Origin: Xestospongia bergquistia
Taxonomy: Eukaryota; Porifera; Demospongiae; Haplosclerida; Petrosiidae
NCBI GenBank assembly: GCA_963965975.1
Contig: OZ014411.1
Location: forward strand, 15,838,446-15,902,445
Direction: 5' to 3'
DNA length: 64,000 nucleotides
The notes beneath the pieces were generated by a model. The model made no database searches. It saw only the letters and a program-made list of their open reading frames with translations, and was not told the DNA's origin. Position numbers and translations under genes: made by a program. How positions within the stretch are numbered: position 1 is the first letter of the stretch; each line of letters opens with the position of its first letter. Below, piece by piece: positions 12,350 through 22,199 of the stretch.

Positions 12350-12721
12350 TCAATTACAATGAGAAAACTTTTTAAGTATATCTTTTTTTGGAATTCTTTC
12401 TAAAAGTTATAATAAATGAAAAGGCAGGTAAATTTGGTTAGTATAAGTCAGTCATTCCTTTACACATGTAGACAAGGATTGGTCTCTTGCATGAATCCTT
12501 TATAATATAGACTTACCATCATTTTCGTGGCAGATAATACTGAAGTGATTGATTTTTCTATTTAAGTTCAGTATATCTCCACAAGTTATAAAGTGACTTG
12601 GATGTGCTTTGGCATTAAAAAGATGCTGTTTATGTTGTTTACCAATGTATTTACTAATGTCTATGGAAAATCCTATATAAATATATATACATAAGACATT
12701 ATAGAACATACCATCTAACAT
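12350..12721 (-). CDS. Small three-exon minus-strand gene (71 aa), unknown
   Basis: Three segments join in phase: 12712-12721 (ATG TTA GAT G), 12517-12672, and 12350-12399 ending in TGA. The introns of 39 and 117 bp have GT..AG ends. The predicted product begins MLDGFSIDISKYIGKQHKQH, contains HPSHFITCGDILNLNRK, and ends ILKKFSHCN. It is basic with several His and Cys. I do not recognise the family. The ATG could be an internal Met of a longer protein. The paralogous locus at 17.33-17.70 kb keeps the exon layout but has a small insertion after GDIL that destroys the frame. Only this copy is open, so it may be the ancestral sequence rather than an expressed gene. Confidence 0.4.
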
Positions 12722-13449
12722 ATTTGTTGAAACATTGGTGCTTCCTTACCATGTTTTTCTCATACCACATTTATTTTCCATATCTTTGTCTTTATTTTCT
12801 ACATTATTTCTTAGTTGATAAGGTTCTATTGTCTATTCCAGTGATATCACATTATGTTAGCACACATTTGTCACATGTATACGTACTGTATGTAATAACT
12901 TTTTGTTCTTTTCTTCTCATTTGTTGTCTAGAATGAGGTCTTTCATACTTACCTTAGTATGTTGTAGTTAGAAAAGGTGTTAAATTTGAAAGAAGAAAAG
13001 AAAATCAAACACCTGAAAGAGGCCAGGTACATAAACTACATACATTATTTTAGTTGTACTCTGTCTGAGTTGAGAAGAGCTACCCAGACATGTGAATAAC
13101 TTTACTGTTTTATGTGCTATTGACATGGGACTTCCACCAATCAATTCAGCTTGCAAACACGCATTTTATATATAAACTTTGGCTCTCTAGTGCTAAGAGA
13201 AAGTAGCAAACTATAAAACTCCATACATTTTCAATGGCATACTTAATTTCGACATACTTCAAATTGCGCACCTTCAAGGATTTAACAAAAAACGACTTTC
13301 ACCTTGAGAAATCATCCATCTGTCATGTGGCAGTTCAAATTATTGTTCTAATTATATGAAAAAATGTTCTATTATAACAATTATTATTATTGAAATAATA
13401 ACCAGGAAGTGTCTTTTGTGATTTAAGGCAGCTATAAAGCCACAAAGGT
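12722..13449. other. Duplicated non-coding sequence
   Basis: This stretch is closely matched by 17702-18430. It contains pyrimidine-rich open frames with no family signal and splice-like sites of uncertain use. No function could be supported. Confidence 0.45.
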
Positions 13450-13681
13450 TCTGAAAAACGTTTTAACAACGAAAGAAGACTGAGAATGCCTGATAGAGGT
13501 AGTAGATTTTTCGTCTGATGGCTCCATGATCGAAATCATCAACCAACAGACGTTATTTCACAGTTTCAGAGATCTTAAGTCCTTTTAAACCTGCTGAGTT
13601 CTTCCAATAGTCATAGACACTCACAACAACCTCCTTTGTTTGTGACCTCAGTCTCTTTCTCTTCAGCATCTTCCCAAACAT
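13450..13681 (-). pseudogene. DDE transposase N-terminal remnant (Tc1/ISL2EU-like), copy I
   Basis: On the minus strand an ATG at 13681 opens a frame reading MFGKMLKRKRLRSQTKEVV, followed by VYDYWKNSAGLKGLKISETV. After a break comes VDDFDHGAIRRKIYYLYQ. These are the hallmark N-terminal helix-turn-helix and the VDDFDxxxxRRxxxxxY block of a widespread animal transposon family with a DDE_3-type catalytic domain. The catalytic domain itself is missing. Copy II at about 18.46-18.64 kb carries an extra stop. This is a decayed fragment carried along by the segmental duplication. Confidence 0.55.
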
Positions 13682-14090
13682 GAGAAAAATGTGCTGTGTT
13701 TGCATGATATGCATTTGAAAAAATAATGAATAAAATTAAATGTGCTTCAGTGCTAATTGCATATAATAGGAGAGGAAATACCTCACCTTACATTGCATGC
13801 ATAAAACACCTTTGAAATATAGGTCTCTTCTCAACTTAGACAGAGTATAATCCATTTCACATGACACTCTCATGAGTTGGTTATTTCAAAATAAGTCTAA
13901 AATTGTTCTAAATGAGAGAGTATCAGTAGCTCTATAATAGCAGTAATATACTTAAAAACATTCTTCTCTTTGGCTAACAATCAGTCACACTCACAGTATT
14001 TATGGTTGACCAAATATATATAGTTGAAAACAGCAATAAAATATTACATAACACATAGGACTACTTGACATACTTCACATGCTATGTATT

Positions 14091-14607
14091 AAGGTATCCT
14101 CTGTTCTTATCTGTGTATTGACCTCAATAGTGATAACGTTTATATTGTACAATGTCATATTATTAATAATACATATTACATTTATTTGGTTTTATTTTCT
14201 TTGTTTATAATTTGACTGGGCAAAACTACAGAGTTTTCTAAGAGTCATCTAGTCATCATACTCCCTTTTTATTAAATAGAGTTCAAGTCACTGACTTATA
14301 TAAAGAATGTGCTATTCTATATAGCAGAGTAAGTCAATGCATTATAATAACATATCAGTTGTAAACTCACCTCACATATCATTTCTTTAGTCATAAGAAC
14401 TTAACATTGTATACATGTACATGTATATATATATTAACACATTTATTATAATGTTATCATGAGAGAGTATATTTGTAAGAGTAGTTATTATGTAGTTATT
14501 ATATGTCTTTATAATTTATACAGATGGATGAACATGAAAAAGCTCTTAGTATATTAGCTCATCATTTACAAGATTATGAAGGTGCTGAGCGATCTTGTTC
14601 TATATAT
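14091..14607 (+). repeat. Tandem 517-bp duplication, unit 1
   Basis: The sequence starting GCTATGTATTAAGGTATCC at 14091 starts again at 14608. Unit 1 therefore ends abruptly inside its second exon, and unit 2 follows to about 15130. Each unit includes the two VPS39-like exons described next. The duplication is absent from the other segmental copy (19.03-19.57 kb). Confidence 0.85.
14280..14607 (+). pseudogene. VPS39/TGFBRAP1-like exon pair, copy 1 (truncated)
   Basis: Exon a (14280-14328) reads VQVTDLYKECAILYSR. Exon b (from 14524) reads MDEHEKALSILAHHLQDYEG and then AERSCSIYA. This matches the clathrin-repeat segment of Vam6/VPS39 or TGFBRAP1 (HExAL.IL.H.L.D...AE.YC), subunits that link Rab GTPases to HOPS/CORVET tethering. 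Exon b loses its donor where the tandem duplication junction cuts it at 14607. Intact VPS39-family proteins are about 850-890 residues long, so this is a small piece. Confidence 0.6.
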
Positions 14608-14798
14608 GCTATGTATTAAGGTATCCTCTGTTCTTATCTGTATATTGACCACAATAGTGATAACACTTACATTATACAATGTCATATTATTAACATTACA
14701 TTTATTTGGTTTTATTTTCTTTGTTTATAATTTGACTGGGCAAAACTATAGAGTTTTCTAAGAGTCATCTAGTTATTGTGCTCCCTTTTTATTAATAG

Positions 14799-15130
14799 AG
14801 TTCAAGACACTGACTTATACAAAGAATGTGCTATTCTTTATAGCAGAGTAAGTTAATGCATTATAATAACATATCAATTGTAAACTTGATAGACACCTCG
14901 CATACTATTTCTTTAGTCATAAGAACTTAACATTGTATACATGTACATGTATATATATAATAACAGTTTTATTATAATGTTTTCATGAGAGAGTATATTT
15001 GTAAGAGTAGTTATTATGTAGTTATTATATGTCTTTATAATTTATACAGATGGATGAACATGAAAAAGCTCTTAGTATATTAGCTCATCATTTACAAGGT
15101 GCTGAACAATATTGTTCTATATATACAAAG
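14799..15130 (+). pseudogene. VPS39/TGFBRAP1-like exon pair, copy 2
   Basis: Exon a is 14799-14847 and exon b is 15050-15130, with good acceptor and donor sites. Exon b lacks nine bases compared with copy 3, removing the three residues DYE from the LQDYEGAEQYC segment. The loss is in frame. No further exons of the gene are recognisable before the helicase fragment begins at 15237. Confidence 0.6.
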
Positions 15131-15236
15131 GTAAGCTAAGATCAGTTAACTGATTACTGTATAATTTATGGTAGACTTGAGGTAGCAGATGTACATGTAG
15201 CATAATATTAGATGTCATTATCATCTCATTATTTAG

Positions 15237-16150
15237 GAGTATCCTCTAGAGTCCAATACAAGGCTATTCATCATATTGAAAATAGTCAGTCAGTATTAGT
15301 ATCAGCACATAGATCTGCCAGAAAAACTGTTGTTGCTAGGTATGTCATAGCTATTAGTTCAAAAGAGAACCAATGTGTCATATATACCATACCATTTAAA
15401 GCACTGAGTAAACAGAAATATTGAGAAATGTATAAACAGTTTTAGGATGTGAATTGATGATAGGTAACCCAAATATTAACCAAACAGCATCATGTATTAT
15501 CATGACAACAGAGATTGGGTTTGACACATGTACATGTATGTTACCATCTTATTCTTTTGATAGATTAAATATTATATAGAGGATCTGAGGTAAATGGGAT
15601 TGTTGTACACGCACATGATCTGTAACTTTCTTCAGGATTCAGGTAATGAGAAAGTGGGTTAGGTTGTATTTAACAAGACCACTATATGCAAGATAAAGGT
15701 ACTCATTAACCTTCTGAATAAGTGATTAGCTATTAACTCTATAGGGAGGGTGTGATCTGGGAGGAGTTTATCATTTTATTGCCTGAAAATGTACATTATG
15801 TCTATCTATGGCTACTATACCTAATGCAAGATAATTTGCAGTATGGATCCCTCATTTACTCAAGTATGGAAGTACATGTATATCTATTTAATATGATGAC
15901 ATGCTATTTTATTAGTGTCTTGCTGGTCTTGTGATGATCATATGATAACCCAGAGCATCTAAGACAGTTTGAATACTAAATGTACATGCTATACTATTTA
16001 ATGCCCTGCTCTTTTCATTATTGTAACAATTAAATATATTATATCTTACTATAGCCTTATCATATCATCTATACTCAACAAGATTGTTTCCTTTTCAACA
16101 TCATGAGTATCAATCTGGAGCTAAGGGGCTTACTAATAGTGAACAAAAAT
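15237..16150 (+). pseudogene. MTR4/SKI2-type RNA helicase fragment, copy II
   Basis: This is a paralogue of 10411-11258. It keeps [20 protein letters not shown] with an altered Walker A (RSARKT in place of the TSAGKT of copy I). It lacks the stop after KEN found in copy I but shares the TGA after KQKY, the frameshift at the DExH position and the frameshift after VHYV. The Walker A change G to R alone would abolish nucleotide binding. Shared lesions mean the segment was already dead before it duplicated. Confidence 0.8.
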
Positions 16151-16154
16151 GTAA

Positions 16155-17233
16155 GCATATGTACATGTACATCTACATCTATTACATGAACATGTACATC
16201 AATGTGTATTACATGTACATATACATCAACATCTATTACATGAACATGCACATGTACATCTACGGTTATTATATACGAGTGTACATATACATTTATTACA
16301 TCTAAATGTATATCAATGTGTATTACATCTACATATACATCAACATCTACATCTATTTATGTACATGTACATCAATGTGTATTACATGTATGTATACATC
16401 TACGTCTATTGCATGTAAATGTACATCTACGTACATGTACATCTACATTTATTACATGGTACATGTGCATCAATGTCTGTACTATTACATGTACATATAC
16501 AACATACATAACACTCAACACCTACATCTGTAACATGTACATGTTCATCAACGTCTATAACATTTACATGTACATATACATCTACAACTATTAAATGTAT
16601 TGTAAATGTACATCTATTACATGTACATGTACATCTGCATCTAGTACATGCACATGTGCATCAGCGTCTATTGCGTCTATTTTATGTACATGTACATCTA
16701 TGTTTATTACATTGTACATATGAATTAATATGTATTAAATGTATATATACGTCTACGTCTATTATACGCACATGTAAATGTACGTTTATTACATGTTTAT
16801 GTGCATTAGTATATATTACAAATGCATGTGCATCAACCTCTATTACATGTACATCAACATCCATACATGTATTTGGACATCTACATTTATGTACATGCAC
16901 ATCAATGTGTGTTACAGTTACATTGACATGTGACATCTGTTACACATATACATAAATGTACGTCTATTGCATGTAGAAGTACATCTTTGTTTATTACAGG
17001 TACATGCACATCAACATTTACATCTATTACATGTACTTGTATATCAATATGTATTACATGTACATATGCATTTATTACATTGTACATGTGCATCAATGTG
17101 TGTTACATGTATATATATGTCTACATCATTACATGTGTATGTAAATGTACGTATATTACATGTATATCTACATTTATTAGATGTACATGTACAATAATGT
17201 CTATATCTGTTACATGTACATGTACATCAATCC
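16155..17233. repeat. ACATGTACAT-based minisatellite, copy II (expanded)
   Basis: About 1.08 kb of the same degenerate unit as copy I, so the array has roughly doubled or copy I has contracted. The GACA/GGCA block of copy I is absent. It directly follows the donor of the helicase fragment. Confidence 0.9.
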
Positions 17234-17330
17234 ATAATTGAACATTATCTAACTTCATCAATTTATTGGTATCATATGTAATATAATAAAATTAATGTAC
17301 ACTACACTTATCCTACCTCAATTACAATGA

Positions 17331-17702
17331 GAAAACTTTTTAAGTATATCTTTTTTTGGAATTCTTTCTAAAAGTTATAATAAATGAAGAGGCAGGTAAA
17401 TTTGTTTGGGATAAGTCGGTCATTCTTTGATACATGTAGACAAAAATTGGTCTCTTGCATGAATCCTTTACAATATAGACTTACCATCATTTTCGTGGCA
17501 GATAATACTGAAGTGATTGATTTTCTCTATTTAAGTTCAGTAATCAGTATATCTCCACAAGTTATAAAGTGACTTGAATGTGCTTCAGCTTTAAAAAGAT
17601 GCTGTTTATGTCTTTTACCAATATATTTACTAATGTCTATGGAAAATCCTATATATATAAATATATATACATAAGACATTATAGAACATACCATCTAACA
17701 TA
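17331..17702 (-). pseudogene. Broken paralogue of the small minus-strand gene
   Basis: The exon order and splice sites match 12350-12721. The peptide YIGKRHKQHLFKAEAHSSHF is recognisable. An insertion after GDIL changes the frame and brings a TAG stop within a few codons. Confidence 0.5.
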
Positions 17703-18454
17703 TTTGTTGAAACATTGGTGCTTCCTTACCATGTTTTTCTCATACCACATTTGTATTCCATATCTTCATCTTTATTTTCTACATTATTTCTTAGTTGATA
17801 AGGTTCTATTGTCTATTCCAGTGATATCACATTATGTTAGCACACATTTGTCACATGTATACGTACTGCATGTAATAACTGTTTGTTCTTTTCTTCTCAT
17901 TTGTTGTCTAGAATGAGGTTTTTCATACTTGCCTTAGTATGTTGTAGTTAGAAAAGTGTTAAATTTGAAAGAAGAAAAGAAAATCAAACACCTGAAAGAG
18001 GCCAGGTACATAAAGTACATACATTATTTTAGTTGTACTCTGTCTGAGTTGATAAGAGCTACCCAAACATGTGATTTACATGCTATCCACATGGGACTTG
18101 TACCAATCAATTTAGCTTGAAAATGTGCATTTTATATATAAAATTTGGCTCTCCAGTGCTAAGAGAAAGTAGCAAACTATAAAACTCCATAAATTTTCAA
18201 TGGCATACTTTCGACATACTTCAAATTGCGCACCTTTGAGGATTTAACAAAAAACAATTGTCGCCTTGAGAACTCAGCCATCTGTCATGTGCAGTTCAAA
18301 ATTATAGTTCTAATTATACGAATAAATATTCTATTATAACAATTATTATTATTGAAATAATAACCAGGAAGTGTCTTTTGTGATTTAAGGCAGCTATAAA
18401 GCCACAAAGGTTCTGAAAAACATTTTAACAACGAAAGAAGAATGAGAATGCTTG

Positions 18455-18645
18455 ATAGAGGTAGTACATTTTTTGTCTGATGGCTTCATGATCAAAATCA
18501 AGTAACAGGCATCATTTCAGAGATCTTAAGTCTATTTAAACCTGCTGAGTTCTTCCAATAGTCATAGACACTCGCAACAACCTCCTTTGTTTATGACCTC
18601 AGTCTCTTTTTCTTTGGCATCTTCCCAAACACAAGAGAAAATGTG
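18455..18645 (-). pseudogene. DDE transposase N-terminal remnant, copy II
   Basis: The minus strand reads KKKRLRS, a stop, TKEVVASVYDYWKNSAGL and then KISE, paralogous to 13450-13681. The stop lies inside the helix-turn-helix, and the VDDFD block is more decayed than in copy I. Confidence 0.5.
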
Positions 18646-19229
18646 GTGTGTTCGCATGACTTGCACGTGAAAAAATAATGAATAAAATTAAATGTACTTC
18701 ATTGCTAATTATTATAGGAGAGGAAATACCTCACCTTACATTCCATGCACAAAACACCTTTTCGTAATGAAGGTCTCTTCTCAACTTAGACAGAGTATAA
18801 TCCATTTCACATGACACTCTCATGAGTTGGTTATTTGAAAATCAGTCTAAAATTGTTCTAAATGAGAGAATATCAGTAGCTCTATAATAGCAGTAATATA
18901 CTTAAAAACATTCTTATCTTTGGCTAACAATCAGTCACACCCATAGTATTTATAGTTGACCAAATACATATAATTGAATACAGCAATAAAATATTACATA
19001 ACACATAGGACTACTTGACATACTTCACATTATATGTATTAAGGTATCCTCAGTTCTTATCTGTATATTGACTTCAATAGTGATAACACTTTTATTATAC
19101 AATGTCATATTATTAATAATACACATTACATTTATTTGGTTTTATTTTCTTTGTTTATAATTTGACTGGGCAAAACTACAGAGTTTTCTAAGAGTCATCT
19201 AGTCATCGTACTCCCTTTTTATTGAATAG

Positions 19230-19565
19230 AGTTCAAAACACTGACTTATATAAAGAATGTGCTATTCTTTATAGCAGAGTAAGTCAATGCATTATAATAA
19301 CATATCAGTTGTAAACTCACCTCACATATCATTTCTTTAGTCATAAGAACTTAACATTGTATACATCTACATGTATATATATATAATAACACATTTATTA
19401 TAATGTTTTAATGAGAGAGTATATTTGTAAGAGTAGTTATTATATAGTTATTATATGTCTTTATAATTTATACAGATGGATAAACATGAAAAAGCTCTTA
19501 GTATATTAGCTCATCATTTACAGGATTATGAAGGTGCTGAACAATATTGTTCTATATATACAAAG
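19230..19565 (+). pseudogene. VPS39/TGFBRAP1-like exon pair, copy 3
   Basis: Exon a is 19230-19278 and exon b is 19476-19565 (90 nt). Exon b reads MDKHEKALSILAHHLQDYEG and then AEQYCSIYTK, followed by a GTAAGT donor. It is the longest and cleanest of the three copies. If a live gene exists, this pair could belong to it, but no flanking exons were recognised, so I list it with the remnants. Confidence 0.5.
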
Positions 19566-20242
19566 GTAAGTTAATATATATTCAAATAAGATTCAATAAT
19601 ATAATACATGTTATAAGTTTGTTATAGAATATGATCTATATATAACATTAATGGTAGGATCATAGCAGACACAATCGTCAACGAGTATACCAGACATTAT
19701 TATCTTTGACCATCTAATAGGTAAGTTAGTTAACTCTTCATTAACTAACATAGTATTAATTTAGTTAAAAACACCTCTCATTTAACATTGTGCACTTAGG
19801 ATGGATGGTTAATGGTCTCAGATACACAATTAAGTGTGTGGAAGGACATGAAGAATATCAGTGTTTTGGTTTATTTTGTCAGGGCAATTTTCAAATTACT
19901 TAATAATAAATTACATTAATAAAACCATACATGGTAGCCATACAGTAGAATCTACAACTAATTAATATTTTATCCTTAATATGCAATATTACGATATTTT
20001 TTATTGCTATAAAGACACTAATGATCTTAAAATTGCTTGGCCCTTCAATTATGTGGCTATTATAGTATATTACATATATACAATGTATGTAGAGATATCC
20101 ATACTGATATTATTATTGTGGTCTTGTTTGAAATAGTTTGTAATTATTCCTACATTTCATAATTCCTTCAGAAGTCATATTCACTTAATTAAGGATATTG
20201 ATTTCTCATATTTCAATTGATCTTAGTTAATAAATTCTATAG
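19566..20242. other. Non-coding, shared with 36.88-37.14 kb
   Basis: No exon was recognised. The part from about 19970 onward is homologous to 36880-37140 and marks the left end of the Delta duplication unit. Confidence 0.5.
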
Positions 20243-20318
20243 ATTGTCCAAAAGACTTCTCTTATAGTACAATATGGAAAGAAATAGTTGCTGGCACTCT
20301 GTTGACTAATGATATGAG
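20243..20318 (+). pseudogene. Exon-like segment shared by Delta units (possible HRM-like)
   Basis: An open, splice-bounded segment reads CPKDFSYSTIWKEIVAGTLL followed by TND. Its homologue at 37143-37218 reads CLKDISYSTIWKEIVAGTLL. The C...W...AGT pattern recalls the hormone-receptor (HRM) domain of adhesion GPCRs. A second shared segment (23894-23963 and about 37280-37350) reads QCECINN near its end, but the phase between the two does not join cleanly. Conservation between units may reflect only recent duplication. Confidence 0.3.
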
Positions 20319-20362
20319 GTATAATGATTTTGTGTTCTTTGTATTTTAGAATCCTTTCCATG

Positions 20363-20450
20363 GCAATTGTACAGAAGCTGCAGACAGACATTCCAATTCC
20401 TATTTTCTATTTCTCCTGAGTACCTTCACACATTTGAAAATTAATTATCA
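20363..20450 (+). repeat. Left inverted terminal repeat
   Basis: This is the reverse complement of about 23795-23885, at roughly 80% identity or better over the outer 60 bp. Because the right arm encodes the first exon of the integrase gene, the left arm reads as an inverted copy of that exon. Confidence 0.6.
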
Positions 20451-20582
20451 ACCCTTTAAAATTATACTTTGGCTTCTGTATGAATAGACAGAACTTCCAT
20501 TTAAACAAATACGAGGTCTCATGTATGTCATTTTCCTGTTTTAGCATGAGGTTGGTTAGTTTGTTTGTAAACAGAGTGTTAG

Positions 20583-21184
20583 CATGGACCCTGAATTCAG
20601 GGAATCTTTAGTCATGAGAGGTGTAAAACCAAAAGTATAGATTTGCTTGAAAAAGAAGATATATTGGGAGAAGAACAATTTTTTCACCTTCATATGAATG
20701 ATCTTAAACTGTTTCTGGATAAAGGAATAAAAATTGGACAATTCTCAATCATTGCTAGGCTCTAGGAATAAAAATGAAATGTATGTTTATATACAAATAG
20801 CAACTTGATGTCTATGAAGTCTTGTATTGTATATGTTGTAGTTACTAGAGATACACCTGGCATGGGTTCTAATACTAGCAGTACCAATGGGACAAGTGGT
20901 GATGACACAAGTATGTAAAAATAATTATAATTGTTATATTATAAAGAAATTAAGGTAAACTCAAGACAAGAGCTGTTACAATCATTTCATGCTAAAATGA
21001 AAACAATCAAGTCAAAAAAGTACAACCAAGAACTTTATCCTACAAAGTCTAGTGTAAAGAAATCTGAAGAAAGCAATTAATTGCTGTAAGTAGTAATTAC
21101 TAATTTAAATGCAGTCATATCCTGTAGGCAACTTGTAGTTTAATTAATGGTACATAATTAGAATTGGTCTGTATACATATACCA

Positions 21185-21228
<44 letters not shown>

Positions 21229-21905
21229 TTGATTTCATAATAGATCCATTTTGGAGGAATGATTTATGTTTCTGAACTAGACAAAGGAGTAAAAAAGAAA
21301 CATCTACCATCACCTCATATTGTAGATTTTATGAGCTACAAAGATGTTATTAATCTCGGGAAAGAGGTTTTGTTTAAGAAAGAAACTGATGACGTTAAAT
21401 TATACTGCCTATGTGGAACTTTAGGAATACCATTTCATATTGAAGACAACGATAGTTGGAATATCTATGAATATATAAAAGATCATGGCTACAACCTAGT
21501 AAATTTAAATTATATGTAATGCTTAAATTTTCTGAAGTACAATAAATGCTTCTACTATGATTTTGTATTTTTAAAGCAACATATAAAAACACCATTACTG
21601 ATTCTCTTGTATGAGATCAAGATCTAAATAAGACAGAACCAATCAGTAAGAATATGTACATACAATGTAACATATAAATGATATAATTTTAACAGGATAC
21701 ACTAAGCCTGTCATAAAAAATTGTGTTAGCTCTCACAAGGAGTTTCTTGCACCTTTAGAGGAGACAGATTGCATACTACCAGATGATACAATTGTTTATT
21801 ACTGAGATCCAATTTTTGAGTGGTCACTATGTGACGAAAGACAGTTTGGGTTCCAATTAAATCTGGACTTTATGCCAGAGTTGGCATACTTTAAAAATTA
21901 GAAAA
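20583..21905 (+). pseudogene. SAM-like domain gene remnant, copy 2
   Basis: Blocks in order: MDPEFRESLVMRGVKPK, then after a frame change ILGEEQFFHLHMNDLKLFLD and KGIKIGQFSIIARL (about 20640-20765). Next comes a Ser/Thr-rich exon (about 20842-20909). An open 86-codon segment (21259-21519) follows, reading through KEVLFKKETDDVKLYCLCGT and WNIYEYIKDHG. Last is a stretch at about 21695-21900 with one in-frame stop (PDDTIVYY, then DPIFEWSLCDERQFGFQLNL). The acidic DDL plus GIKIG pattern resembles a SAM domain. The other parts are not recognised. The copy at 8.6 kb lacks the last block. Confidence 0.5.
21186..21224. repeat. (AT)n microsatellite
   Basis: About 39 bp of pure AT dinucleotide, immediately before the acceptor of the next exon-like block. 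Confidence 0.95.
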
Positions 21906-22199
21906 TATGACTCAGTACTATTTTCTATTTAATATCATTAAGTTTATTGATAAAAAATTAGTTTTTCATAATTTCAATGTCTTGTGATAACTGCAAAAAT
22001 AACTGGAGTGTTTCATTTGGTGTACTAATATTTTCATCAAGCTTAAATTTCTCTGTAGACTAAATTCATCTGAGAAAAAAGATGATTTGTGTCCATAATT
22101 ATTTTCTGCATACGTTAACAATGCATAATCAAGTATGCATTTATTTATATATAGTCTGAGGTCCCTAGTTTAAGTTTTAAATTTATTATGATTGAAACA

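Noticed and set aside
16084-17241. Similar Tyr-, Cys- or His-rich frames in the second repeat array
   Set aside because: Same cause as above. The frames change with unit variation and are not conserved between copies.
17578-17916. 112-codon plus-strand frame ending SFLLICCLE
   Set aside because: It overlaps the antisense of the small minus-strand gene and pyrimidine-rich intron sequence. The paralogue at 12.7 kb has it only in part.
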